The notes beneath the pieces are model-generated. The model did no database searches. It was not told the DNA's origin and saw only the letters and a program-made list of their open reading frames with translations. A stretch of DNA of 64,000 bases, from contig CM046311.1 in the NCBI GenBank assembly GCA_025267735.1, positions 33,456,895 through 33,520,894 of the forward strand, given 5' to 3'. A program made the position numbers and the translations under genes. Within the stretch, counting starts at the first letter, position 1, and every line of letters begins with the position of its first letter. Of this stretch, positions 22,101-28,132 are shown one piece after another. Source of the DNA: Mactra quadrangularis (taxonomy: Eukaryota; Mollusca; Bivalvia; Venerida; Mactridae).

Positions 22101-24290
22101 GTGTGAATCAGGTCTTGTTTAAACTTACGCTTATACATGTACACGGAGAAACATAATTATTGATGTATTTTTACGCAATCATATTATGTTCCTAGGCTAT
22201 AAGCATTAAAAAAATAAAACTCCACGACTGGATTCAAATCAAGAGTTGTAAATAGTGGATCATAATAACTAACATGCAATGATAGGAAAAATAGATTGTT
22301 ATGAGGGACTATTGTCAATTATCATTTCTTGATAAAATCTGAAGCAATGAAATTTGTAAGAAGGTCCTATCAGTTGGAATCATCTAATTTTAAGGATAAT
22401 AAAATGTTTCATCTTATATCTTTTTTGTTAATTAGGATATAAACAAGAGTGATAAAATTTAGACAGTTCGTCAAAATTACAATACGTTGCTTGATTTTCA
22501 AACAAATTAAATGATTTACAAATACGTTATTCAAGATCAATTGTGGCAAATTGACATTGAAAAGTAAGAGTAAAATCCGAGTAATCCAACTGATACGACC
22601 TACCTATTTGTAGAGTATGCAATGGGAAATAACTGACTAAAGTCCATTATTGAATGCCAAACTTTAACTGAATAAGCTTGTTTTGACCTTTGTATCGACT
22701 AGAAGAAATTTAAATAAGTTTTGATGATTGTAATGGTAATGTTTTTTAGAAACTATTTAACATGGTAGTTTGACTTAAATATATTTTTCTACGGACCACG
22801 AGTGTAACTGGTCCATCTTGTCTTTATTTTCATAACAGATATTTATTGTTTCTTTTGGGTTCAAGCCACCCAAAATATAATTTCAGTTTCAATTTACAAT
22901 ACTTGATAAATGTTTTGTAAGTTCAATGGGCAGTTCAGCCACTTTCAAAGTGTTAAATCTTGGTTGAATGTATTAATAATACAATATATCATATATCCTT
23001 TCAGACATTCGAAAGATACAAGTATTGGTGTACTTTATGACAATCCAACGTTTGAAGAGATGAAATTAAGGTGAAATCAAAATTCTATCAACCTGTTTCT
23101 ATTTTGTAATGTGGTAAAATTGTGTTGTAGAATTTTTGTTAAATACCATGAAAATTATTCCCTTGTTGATGCCAATAAATATTTCAGCCTGACTTGACCG
23201 CTGGAAAAATAGAGTTTTGGAATGATAATTTCGATATCGATAAGTAGACCAATTAAGCATGTTACTCAACAACTTAGCAAATAGCTAAAGACCTAATCAA
23301 ATGATAACTAAGTTAAAGAGCTTATCAACAAATCAACTTGTAAACAATTAATCTTATAAATCAATCAGTCCATAATTTTAGCAACTTATAATTCAATCGA
23401 GCAACTTATCAAACAAACCATTAATCAACAAATCAACTATAATATCAATCAACTTAAAATTAAATCAGCTAATGCTTAAATCAAACCACTAATCTATCAA
23501 CTGAGCAATTAACCGAATTATGATTTATCAATCGACACACTAGTAAATTCAATCAAGAGGTGACTAAAGGGGATTTGATATCTGAAGCAACGGTTTTTAT
23601 TGAAATGCGACAATTGTTCAGAGACCTTATTAATAAGCACATTTCTTTACATTTGACCCGCATGATCTGCTCAAACAGTAGTACATCTGACTATGGATTC
23701 ATAAGTCACGAATTCGATTAAAAAATGGCACCATACAACTTCTTATTCAAATTAGTTAAAATGTTCTCTGCAGCCAATAACAGTATTTAGAAGAAAAGTC
23801 GTCTACCAATAATAAAAAGTTTTCTGCAGCCCATTTCTGTATAAAGAACTTGTAACAGTCATTGGCCAATACCACACGTATGCGATAAGTGTTATGGTAA
23901 CGTATTGGGTCCAGTGACACAGGCCTGCTTGGAGACTGTGATAGGAATCACCAACCACCGTAATAGGTATGAAAGTTCATTTAAAGGGACCATATGTAAC
24001 ATTTCTTTTATATTGGTTTTGTAAAGATGATAGTATGTTGATACAATGTATTCTACAAAGCTACTTACTGTGTCTGGTACTGCAGTATAGCTCATCATCT
24101 AGGAACTTCTTTTTTCTCTTTTAGGCCCTTTCAGCTAATGTACAACAATTATACAGCAGATGAGGGATCTTCTGAGGTTGATTCACGACCATCTTCTGGG
24201 CAACCATCTTCATCGAGGCCGTCTTCAACTAGGCCATTTTCATCACGCTCACAAGTGACACCAGTTAATGTTAACATTGACTTAAAATAG
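1022..24290 (+). CDS. Gene A: SVEP1-like multidomain type I membrane receptor (5'-partial, 24 exons joined)
   Basis: Twenty-four exons join in one uninterrupted frame (about 1,393 residues) with AG/GT borders throughout; the 5' end lies outside the window and the stop TAG is at 24288-24290. Domain order is HYR (second half), sushi x2, HYR, sushi x2, SEA-like module, GCC2 x2, pentraxin/LamG-like, EGF x2, TSP1, sushi, SEA-like module, GCC2, transmembrane helix, cytoplasmic tail. The mixture of sushi, HYR, GCC2, EGF and pentraxin modules is characteristic of SVEP1 and its invertebrate relatives, but SVEP1 itself is secreted and this protein has a membrane helix. Most introns are phase 1, as expected for module shuffling; introns inside the pentraxin-like domain and the tail are phase 2. 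No von Willebrand A domain is in the window; it could lie upstream. A role in adhesion, recognition or cell-surface signalling is inferred from the modules only. Confidence 0.9.
1411..1676 (+). mobile_element. tRNA-derived SINE, family S1, diverged copy
   Basis: It aligns by eye with the fuller copies at 41167 and 49177. There is a tRNA-like head (GGCTAGCGTAG... then GGTTTAGATTTCC), then the shared body CCACTGATTCTAAATCATG and GCTAAATACAAAGATTTAAA. Many mismatches show an old copy. It lies in the intron after the first HYR exon. Confidence 0.7.
1754..2215. repeat. 48-bp minisatellite, about 9-10 units
   Basis: Tandem units of 48 bases read GCATAATYTGAATTGTCC followed by ATTTTCMTTTYCTTGTT and AAAATTTCATSAT. 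Unit starts at 1802 and 1850 give the period. Variants such as TTTCATTTCC versus TTCCTTTTCT, and CATGATG versus CATCATG, are shared between particular units, suggesting unequal exchange of unit blocks. The array ends within about 10-20 bases of the acceptor of the sushi exon at 2223. Confidence 0.95.
2223..2417 (+). CDS. Gene A exon: sushi (CCP) domain 1
   Basis: Phase 1-1 exon encoding one sushi module: VCPRWGKIEDGW, QCYINHNSNYVRRGSVC, FGCYGGHELVGPNKAKC, NWDI...PYC. Six cysteines are seen, the canonical four plus an extra pair, with the conserved Trp before the last Cys. Its acceptor directly follows the minisatellite. Sushi modules are compact protein-binding units of extracellular receptors. 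Confidence 0.93.
3102..3296 (+). CDS. Gene A exon: sushi domain 2
   Basis: Phase 1-1 exon of 195 bases, the same length as sushi 1. Frame: LQCSTLTPSQ, IICTDGNFFRSQCSYNC, PGYNILPGYSKVQIC, SWLGNTPTC. It has six cysteines and a GxW-like end typical of sushi modules. It ends G/GTAAG and joins to AT to give the Asp that opens the next HYR domain. Confidence 0.93.
3580..3754. mobile_element. Pogo/Tc1-like MITE with TA target duplication
   Basis: The 175-bp element begins CAGTCAGGTCTCGATATAAC and ends with the near-reverse complement GTTGTATCGAGATCTGACTG, flanked by TA on both sides (3578-3579 and 3755-3756). Termini of the form CAG-x-ACCTCG-x-ATAACG are typical of pogo/Tigger-related elements. It has no coding capacity. 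ORFs on both strands here are a by-product of the inverted repeat. Confidence 0.85.
3915..4290 (-). pseudogene. Tc1/mariner-like transposase relic (C-terminal part)
   Basis: The minus frame reads NRRVRRGYSSLPLIELHGKI, then VRKWAGIRQNYFNKCLRSMRTRC with an LxxxLxxxW-I-x-I-RSMRxRC spacing like the end of Tc1-family transposases. A DGAPAHT segment upstream resembles the DNAxPHT motif. The reading breaks and no full transposase or inverted termini were found, so this is a dead fragment in the intron between sushi 2 and HYR 2. Confidence 0.55.
4982..5080 (+). CDS. Gene A exon: first half of HYR domain 2
   Basis: A 99-base phase 1-1 exon. With the G from the previous exon it reads DSEPPSYETCPYVV, GYAERSKTSGRVWWNTPQ. 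The DxxPP...CP opening and the VxWxxP end are the classic first half of HYR. It is too short for routine ORF finding; the codon G+CC across the next intron gives Ala and a perfect HYR continuation (TPQ-A-QDNSG). Confidence 0.92.
5945..6490 (+). repeat. Dispersed repeat R6, long copy
   Basis: Segments of this intron recur at 47695-48190 (GATTTGGTACG, ATATAGTGC, AAATAAATGAT, GTCTCCGTACAAA) and at 27410-27560 (TGCTCAAGAAAACAACGGGG, TTTTGGATGAG). The element ends with a GCGAACC block like a tRNA-type B box. It is probably a non-autonomous retroelement; I do not recognise the family. Confidence 0.55.
6820..6969 (+). CDS. Gene A exon: second half of HYR domain 2
   Basis: Phase 1-1 exon reading AQDNSGQVTTIQVTNISSG, then LEVGEYPVVYMSYDAANNTA and ICAFKVVVK. 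The motif GEYPVVYMSYDAANNTAIC matches the GTxxVxYTAxDxxGNxAxC signature of HYR repeats. The acceptor at 6818-6819 is chosen over the AG at 6824-6825 because only the former keeps frame with exon 4982-5080. HYR is an Ig-like adhesion-associated module. Confidence 0.9.
6970..8086. other. Gene A intron, no further feature seen
   Basis: A+T-rich sequence between HYR 2 and sushi 3. I see no coding segment, tandem repeat or clear transposon end. It ends in a good acceptor (TTTTTACAG). Confidence 0.5.
8087..8287 (+). CDS. Gene A exon: sushi domain 3
   Basis: A 201-base phase 1-1 exon with no convenient ATG. Frame: IKCYTIYPLPYTNVMC, GRIYGSECEFTC, NGNRLAQC, EWSFDNNQPYC. Cysteine spacing and the late Trp fit sushi. 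Codon C+AG across the upstream intron gives Gln. It ends T/GTAAGT and joins TA to give Leu in the next exon. Confidence 0.92.
8723..8944 (+). CDS. Gene A exon: sushi domain 4
   Basis: A 222-base phase 1-1 exon: EESCPALQPPENGALAC, RFCQMFCQKGYVVVDD, LLVCKDRSGWNTDN, LPPC. CPxLxPPxNGxxxC is the strongest sushi opening in this gene. The equivalent exon in gene B is 63679-63882, also directly before the first SEA-like module. Confidence 0.93.
9698..9858 (+). CDS. Gene A exon: SEA-like module 1, first part
   Basis: Reads LQSSFELKVEYLYYDGNCG (strand 1), ENLDQIKASFIDVIYQ (helix 1), HCPQDVCDQNKVK (start of strand 2). It enters in phase 1 but leaves in phase 0, unlike most introns of this gene. The NCGEN/NCG-TN cysteine and the following helix align with gene B exon 62869-63156. 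The assignment to a SEA/Notch-HD-like alpha-beta fold is my inference from predicted strand and helix order. Confidence 0.8.
10871..11150 (+). CDS. Gene A exon: SEA-like module 1, second part with furin-type site
   Basis: Phase 0 to phase 1 exon. It opens VTCGISTRKKRETDRRD: RKKR before E fits the proprotein-convertase consensus R-x-[KR]-R. A strand follows (YELIITFELELD), then a helix (LLMGQAFRNSFDAAIADG), and a C-x2-G-x8-C end (TCTEGSVFDERTLLC). The basic site sits in the turn between two predicted strands, where SEA domains self-cleave and Notch is furin-cleaved. The acceptor (ATAAAG) has a weak pyrimidine tract; the frame supports it. Confidence 0.82.
11422..11596 (+). mobile_element. SINE family S1, 5'-truncated copy
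   Basis: Contains the well-preserved body TATGTAGGGCAGTTGTCAG, GACGAAGGTATGCGCTAAG, GCTAAATCCAGAGATTTAA, GACCGACCGCCGTTATATGA and the tail TTAAACTCAATAAAACAAAC. The tRNA-like head is missing. A short (GTTT)n run follows at about 11631. Confidence 0.8.
12020..12435. repeat. Degenerate A+T-rich tandem-like repeat
   Basis: Loosely repeated phrases TTTGTCTCAAA..CAAT, ATGATTTAA, TTAGGTTTTACTCAAACC and TATATTTAAC recur every 35-45 bases for about 300-400 bases. Units are too diverged for a clean period by eye. It lies in the intron before the first GCC2 exon. Confidence 0.55.
12477..12638 (+). CDS. Gene A exon: GCC2/ephrin-receptor-like module 1
   Basis: A 162-base phase 1-1 exon: VECTAGLYYDKSSQKC, VRCPRGQYQPLSRQTNC, KDCPIGTTTRNLG, LQC. 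The CxxCPxGxYQ...C..CPxGTTT pattern is the GCC2_GCC3 (TNFR/ephrin-receptor-like) cysteine-rich repeat found in SVEP1 and SCUBE-type proteins. Confidence 0.94.
13017..13087 (-). mobile_element. SINE family S1 fragment (reverse)
   Basis: The reverse complement reads GCCTTTTCAGGGACAGAGAG then GGTTCGACTGACCACTG, matching the S1 3' half, next to a diverged copy of the AGTAGTTGGTTAACAGCTAA block. Short and decayed. Confidence 0.5.
13166..13192. repeat. (ATT)n microsatellite
   Basis: Several consecutive ATT units (AATTATTATTATTATTATT) lie upstream of the second GCC2 exon. Confidence 0.9.
13250..13411 (+). CDS. Gene A exon: GCC2/ephrin-receptor-like module 2
   Basis: The same 162-base length and phase as module 1. 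Frame: DACEAGYYSKTGVRPC, TACDHGTYSTIFGSTSC, IKCPGSKITLKSAST, TQC. Tandem GCC2 modules directly before the pentraxin-like domain are mirrored in gene B (57825-57986 and 57229-57390). Confidence 0.93.
14098..14308 (+). CDS. Gene A exon: pentraxin/LamG-like domain, part 1
   Basis: Phase 1 in, phase 2 out. It reads DFDITYMPLDPTETIVPA, then MTVELWVKCTSCDNILNITG, TLILSIEGTDQLEISWLG. The xxTVELWVK strand followed by ILxIxGEDGTLILSI is the jelly-roll pattern of pentraxin/LamG_3 domains. It matches gene B exon 56654-56849, which has the same phases. Confidence 0.88.
14694..14860 (+). CDS. Gene A exon: pentraxin/LamG-like domain, part 2
   Basis: Phase 2 in, phase 1 out. It reads VHETSEVIEEADTWNKIAVT then SGVISIYINDVEILTG and FVNISIGG. 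W-N-K-I-A-V-T and IYINDVEI are core strands of the pentraxin/LamG fold (WxHxAxTxxxxxxxLYxDG). SIGG at the end joins EGFIGSISQFQIW in the next exon. Confidence 0.9.
15208..15378 (+). CDS. Gene A exon: pentraxin/LamG-like domain, part 3
   Basis: Phase 1-1 exon reading GEGFIGSISQFQIWSAGYT, VDTCFTEDVGDLVAWQQLSE, LTQSECD. GxFxGxIxxFxIW is the diagnostic pentraxin/LamG closing strand. The gene B counterpart (55258-55428) has equal length but a more diverged sequence. Confidence 0.9.
15629..15862 (+). CDS. Gene A exon: two EGF-like domains
   Basis: One 234-base phase 1-1 exon codes two EGF modules. EGF 1: DDCQSMPCQNDGVCSDK, GFTCNCTEGFDGTTCE. EGF 2: NIDDCIDKMCDNGGTC, STCLCPQGYTGELCE. Each has six cysteines; the second starts N-I-D-D-C, as in calcium-binding EGFs. 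Two EGFs per exon is unusual and is shared with gene B (54629-54859). Confidence 0.95.
15863..17822. other. Gene A intron between EGF and TSP1
   Basis: Nearly 2 kb of A+T-rich DNA. CCAAGATGGCG (about 17150) and CCGCCATCTTT (about 17385) form a short inverted pair around 240 bases, possibly a decayed MITE. The small ORFs here look incidental. No exon-like segment seen. Confidence 0.45.
17823..17999 (+). CDS. Gene A exon: thrombospondin type-1 repeat
   Basis: Phase 1-1 exon: VDGGWSDWKESSSCSVTCGM, GTKVMSRTCDNPEPSHTG, CEGDNQQAIQCDNEVEC. W-x2-W, CSxTCG and six cysteines are diagnostic of TSP1. It has the WxxW tryptophans and so could carry C-mannose. Confidence 0.96.
18640..18864 (+). CDS. Gene A exon: sushi domain 5
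   Basis: A 225-base phase 1-1 exon: DCKIDPTIHHGNINC, RVCSPFCDDGYDFSRLLF, GIKCGPDTGNTWNI, LPPC. It is a sushi module with six cysteines and an N-glycosylation sequon (NCS). Its position after TSP1 is matched by gene B exon 50474-50671. Confidence 0.92.
19383..19646 (+). CDS. Gene A exon: SEA-like module 2, first part with furin-type site
   Basis: Reads SLNIDEMTPELASDIKAVI (helix 1), CVGTGRCTHEVKVIQS (strand 2), then VSRKRRDTDS with RKRR fitting the proprotein-convertase consensus, then VEFTINLSCEVND (strand 3). The site again lies in the strand 2-strand 3 turn. In this copy the whole turn and both strands sit in one exon, and the intron follows strand 3. Confidence 0.85.
19902..20081 (+). CDS. 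Gene A exon: SEA-like module 2, second part
   Basis: Phase 1-1 exon: MDECYDLLYDLVQEINSLI, TQLQFTVQSGG (long helix 2), then YDGISTCLPGYIPVWHYC with the C-x2-G-x7-C end shared by all four modules in the window. It runs into a GCC2 exon, as module 1 does. Confidence 0.88.
20617..20772 (+). CDS. Gene A exon: GCC2/ephrin-receptor-like module 3
   Basis: A 156-base phase 1-1 exon: IPCGVGTFAYNDYC, EVCPVGTYQDVEGQASC, IPCPENWSTLGLMTTDK, YC. It is the last extracellular module before the membrane and matches gene B exon 47348-47503 in length and phase. Confidence 0.93.
20819..20948 (+). mobile_element. SINE family S1, heavily decayed fragment
   Basis: CAGTTGTC, GGGAGTATG, CTTAGTA, AATCTCTCCAGAACAGT and CGACTGACTG line up in order with the S1 3' half (GCAGTTGTC ... 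GACCGACCG). Old copy in the intron before the transmembrane exon. Confidence 0.45.
21207..21318 (+). CDS. Gene A exon: transmembrane helix
   Basis: Reads YIEPFEETTKTLLIG then a hydrophobic run of about 22 residues (LVVGLTLLVLTIIVVAFII) followed by YKK, a stop-transfer signal. Orientation is type I, with modules outside. It enters in phase 1 and leaves in phase 2, so the tail introns use a different phase from the ectodomain. Confidence 0.93.
21838..21942 (+). CDS. Gene A exon: cytoplasmic tail 1
   Basis: A 105-base phase 2-2 exon with good AG and GTAAGT borders. Frame: LNKKSEVNCFQDKSITN, VRNYGMGNGKTIFKSYT. Basic juxtamembrane segment; no recognised domain. Confidence 0.82.
23005..23070 (+). 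CDS. Gene A exon: cytoplasmic tail 2 with DNPTF motif
   Basis: A 66-base phase 2-2 microexon: HSKDTSIGVLYDNPTFEEMK. YDNPTF resembles NPxF/NPxY motifs that bind PTB domains and clathrin adaptors. It is supported by an acceptor (CCTTTCAG), a donor (GTGAAA) and frame continuity with the last exon. Confidence 0.8.
23255..23560. repeat. Degenerate AATCAACTTATC-type repeat
   Basis: The phrases AATCAAC, CAACTTATC, CAACTTATAA, CATTAATCAACAAATC and AACCACTAATC recur irregularly over about 300 bases, forming a strand-asymmetric run (rich in A and C on +). It lies in the last intron of gene A. Confidence 0.55.
24125..24290 (+). CDS. Gene A last exon: Ser/Arg/Pro-rich C-terminus
   Basis: Reads PFQLMYNNYTADEGSSEV, then a low-complexity SRPSSGQPSSSRPSSTRP run, FSSRSQVTPVNVNIDLK and TAG. 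The RPSS-type repeat suggests a disordered, phosphorylatable end. No convincing AATAAA was seen in the next few hundred bases, so the transcript end is unresolved. Confidence 0.88.
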
Positions 24291-25026
24291 AAAAGAATAC
24301 ATTTGTAATTACTAAATGAATTTAATTAAGACATGGTACTAATGTGAACCATCACAAGATGATATGTTAAACGCAATGTCTTGACATGTTGCACCATTTT
24401 AAAGGTCCTATCTATTGTCAATAACTTTTAATTTCTCCGTCACAAATTGCTTTAGCAACTTCAAATGAATGTAATGGAAACATGCATTTACAAATGCCAT
24501 TTTTATCATTTATTTGTATTTGTTCATTATTCACTCTACCTGGTAACTCAACTTACTGTGTCAACAAGTTAACGTTTATTTAGACGTCACCAAAAGTTTG
24601 CCGTCAAGCGCATGTGTGCTAGAAGGTATTGGTTTTATTCTTGATGGCATATTTTGTGTCTTGAGCCTCTAGTTTTAGAGTATAACATGACAGACATATT
24701 GTGTAAAAATGACATAACAGACAGAAAATCAAACCACTGATGCAATGTTCAGGTTGAATGAATAATTAGTCAATTTGTCTCTGTAATTGATTATTGTTGT
24801 ATGGCAGATTTTCTTTCATAAGTTGCACTAGATTTAATTACATCATTGTATAATTTTGATGTGTTGATGTGGCCTGGATCACAACATTATCATGCAATAT
24901 TAGGGAAACATCTTGGCAGTTGTTTTAATTTTGGTAGGTCTATGCTAAAAACATTTAACGTACTTACTGTTTAAAATCACCAACTGAATCAAATATCTAT
25001 TAAGTCAATTTGTTCTTTTGTACTTT
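24291..25026. other. 3' flank of gene A
   Basis: A+T-rich sequence with no ORF or repeat I can support; it probably holds the 3' UTR of gene A. Confidence 0.4.
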
Positions 25027-25752
25027 TCTACTGATCAATGAGTCATGGATTTGATTCTAAGTAGGGCCATACTTTCTTTGGTCTTAAATTGTATTTACGA
25101 CCATTGTCTAGGGGTGTAACGGTTAACCGATATACCGGTTAATATTGCAATACGACTTCTGACGGTTTTTAACCGGTTCGTTTTTCTCTAAACCGGTTTT
25201 TCTAATTATTTTCCGTACTGATTGTTTAAATCAGAGTCTGAAATTTAGATATTTGAATAAGTGTTAAAATGTGTTCGGAAACTTGAAATATTTTTCGTAA
25301 AGTGAGAGAATAATTTTCTTTGAAAGTCCATTCAAAACCTTTTTTTAACCTATTTAAATATTTGCATAATACGTGTAGATCATTTGAAAATACAAATAAC
25401 TGGGTACAATGTTGATAAAATTAAGACGATGCACGTGCATTAATTTATGCTATGCATGTACGCGCAAAGAACAATATGTATTGCAATATACTGCAATATA
25501 TTGTAGTACGGATTTCGTGTATTGCAATATATTGCAATACGGTTTTTACCGTATTGTTACACCCCTACCATTGTCACACTTACCACTAAATCTTAGTCGT
25601 GTAGGTCAGTTGTCAGTCACTGATGAAAGTATGCTAAGTTACTGGTTAACGGCTAGGTCCAAAGATTTAGCCTTTCCAAGAATGGTAAGTTTACTGACTA
25701 CCATTATATGACCTTTAAAATGTGTAGCTACGGCGTTTAACCAAACCAAAAA
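25027..25752 (+). mobile_element. SINE family S1 split by a hAT-like MITE
   Basis: Left part 25027-25108 matches the tRNA-like head and middle (CTACTGATC, GGATTTGATTC, GGGCCATACTTTC, CCATTGTC). Right part 25576-25752 continues with TACCACTAAATC, GTCAGTCACTGATG, GATTTAGCCTTTCCA and GCGTTTAACCAAACC. The 459-bp MITE at 25109-25567 lies between them. Confidence 0.75.
25109..25567. mobile_element. hAT-like MITE with 8-bp target duplication
   Basis: Ends TAGGGGTGTAAC and GTTACACCCCTA are exact 12-bp inverted repeats, flanked by the 8-bp direct repeat CCATTGTC (25101-25108 and 25568-25575). An 8-bp duplication with AGGGGTGTAAC ends is the hallmark of hAT-derived MITEs. Inside are several ATTGCAATA repeats and no transposase. 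Confidence 0.93.
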
Positions 25753-26600
25753 GAAATTGGATATTAAACATGGGACTTCATAGTCTCAGGCTGAACATTT
25801 GCATCTAACTGTTTTAAAAAATTCTGCTGATCAGAGTTACAATTTATTTTGACTAAGCCAACTGTAACAAGAAATGGAAATTCTACAATTGAAATTGTAT
25901 TGAATAACTATATAAGAAAATTTATACTACAACTATAATCATTCAACCTTGGTTTCTTATTGATGTTCTTTAATTCTGCTTACTGATAACAATAGGTTCA
26001 TTCTTCCATTTACTAATATGAGCATCAATACATCCAATATCACTCCTATCCTTGGGCCTGAAAATAATTAAATTAAAAATAAATCTGACCAGCCATCGTC
26101 TGAACTCTTCTCATATACTAGCTTAATTTAGTATGTCGCAGAATGTATTGTTCTCTATTGTTAAACTCATTTTTATTTCAGCTTTGTCCGGCACAGGTAC
26201 GTTGGGTAAAAATCAAATTTTTCATCCAGAAAAAAACAATGGACTTGTTCTCAATCAGATTTTTGGAGTTCATGCCCTTTATTAATACGATTTTATTTCT
26301 GTCATGTACCTGCACCCATCTCATCTCCTTTTCAGCTTTTCTGATATTTTGTCTCTCAAAGTCAATGGCTGCTATTTCTATGCTTCTACAGCTATACATT
26401 TTAATTTGTACTTGTGTTTATATTTTAATAAAGTACGTTTTATACATCTGTTATTATTTTGTAATTATTTGATGTACATATGTATGTATACTTTGGTAGT
26501 ACAGGATTCGACAATAAGAAGGTTATTAGGTTGCACAACTTGCTATACATTTTATTTGCCCGAAACCAAATGATTATGGATGTAACAAGTTGCCCGAACC
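25753..26600. other. Intergenic, no supported feature
   Basis: Several overlapping short ORFs on both strands are leucine/phenylalanine-rich products of A+T bias and show no domain. No splice-bounded exon was recognised. Confidence 0.4.
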
Positions 26601-26611
26601 AAGCTGGGGTT

Positions 26612-26700
26612 GTCAGGGGCACTGTAGTGTAGTAGATAGCACTTCTGATGGTTAATCCAAGGTCATAGGTTAGATTCCTTGACAGGACCTACATACAAAC
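26612..26700 (+). mobile_element. tRNA-like head of a second SINE family
   Basis: GGGGCACTGTAGTGTAGTAG, ATAGCACTTCTGATGGTTAA, CCAAGGTCATAGGTTAGATTCC follow A-box and B-box spacing of a tRNA(Asn)-like sequence. Base changes in the B box and weak arms argue against a working tRNA gene. Confidence 0.45.
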
Positions 26701-26850
26701 ATTATGTTTGGCCATAAATTTTCAATTCAACTGCTGTATTAAGTAGTTGTGAGACACAGGCGAATGTATGTGTTACATACTGTTAACAAGTCAAGGTCAG
26801 GAGAGCAAAACCTCATGGAGGGACAGTGAGTAAGAGTTAGAAATGAACAT

Positions 26851-26952
26851 AAAGTTGGCAGATTCAGCAGACACAGTAGAAGGAACGATCCCTCGTGGAT
26901 TTGATTCAAAAGGATCGTTCCACCTGTTGTGCCTGCTGAGTCTGCTAACTTT
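26851..26952. ncRNA. Long hairpin, possible miRNA-like precursor or MITE core
   Basis: A 41-base arm starting AAAGTTGGCAGATTCAGCAG pairs with the arm ending CTGCTGAGTCTGCTAACTTT across a loop of about 20 bases. By eye there are about four G:U pairs and three mismatches on the + transcript. Length and shape suit a microRNA precursor, but an inverted-repeat transposon remnant is equally possible. It lies in intergenic DNA between gene A and the TRIM-like gene. Confidence 0.4.
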
Positions 26953-28132
26953 TTGTGCATGAGTTAAAAAATATATTTTCAAGAGTAGTTAAGCCCCCTG
27001 TAAGGTAAAATATTTTGAAAACAATTTCTGAGTAAATGAGTTAAAAGAAATAAAAAGTATATCCTTCCAAGTTGACGAATATACTGCTTGTTTACGAGCT
27101 ATTTTCCGTGTTTTACATTTTCGTAGTATGTTTTCATCCAATTGCACTACATAGTAAAACATGAAAGAAAGAATATTACTGCATACTTTTAACTATATTT
27201 TAACATGGTTTGACATTGTCTCGCTTCTGCTCTGAAATATATAAATGCCAAGTCGATTATTCCATTGTGTGTTATTTTTTTTAAGTTATCATCCTCTTTA
27301 GTATTTATCCATTTCTATGTTCTAGGCGTTTCTCAGATTCTAATGTCGTAAGGAGAGTCTATACATTGACGTTTACAACAAAATATTAACTAATTTTTTT
27401 AGCTCGAACGTAAAACAATTTCTTACAACTTGGATTATTTTTCTTTCGCGTCCCCTTCCTGGTCTCTATCACTAAGCTAGAAGGATACTGATTTTCGCTC
27501 AAGAAAACAACGGGGTAGATTTTGGATGAGATTCGAACCAACGCGCTGCTTGCAACCCAATGCTTTAAAGTCAGACGTCGATACTGCTTGCCTGCTTACA
27601 GTCACCAGTGATATCAGAAAGACCAAATAAGTAATAAAGTAAAAAAAATAATTATATGTTGTTATTTAAAGTTTATTTTGTAACGAGCCATACAAGTTGG
27701 TCATAGCATATATCATATTCCACAACATAATTATGAAAGTGCAATGAAATTCACAATTTAGTTTTTACAAAAATACTTTAATTACCACAGTACTTCTCTG
27801 TTATTTTGTCACTTTATAAATTGACGTAAAAATGATAATAATGCATTATGCATAACAATATTTCCGATAAGATTGTTTCGTTTGAATTGTTAGGCCTATT
27901 ACAGTTCATAAATATAATAGATGTATTAAATTACCAAGGAATTAAATACAATAAGCAAGCATATAACATTTAAATGTAAAACTGTGTGTACGATGCAACC
28001 ATTCTGGTTAAAGTCTTACAAAACATATTACAGTTTTATATACACGCGTTGAATGTCAGTTGTTAAAATAAACAACATAAATATTGCAACCTGAATCAAA
28101 TCTTCACTTTAACATTGGAAATGTTCTTGCGT
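26953..28132. other. Intergenic with one decayed R6 repeat copy
   Basis: 27410-27560 resembles the two ends of the repeat at 5945-6490 (CTTCCTGGTC, then GCTCAAGAAAACAACGGGG, TTTTGGATGAG, GCGCTGCTTGC) without its middle. A TTTATT at 27672-27677 could be a reverse-strand AATAAA for the TRIM-like gene. Otherwise nothing seen. Confidence 0.4.

Noticed and set aside
26143..26622. Hydrophobic 109-codon ORF and its overlaps
   Set aside because: Leu/Phe/Ile composition follows A+T bias; ORFs on both strands overlap and none is splice-bounded.
26612..26700. tRNA(Asn) gene
   Set aside because: Mutated B box (GGTTAGATTCC), poor arms and SINE-like continuation.
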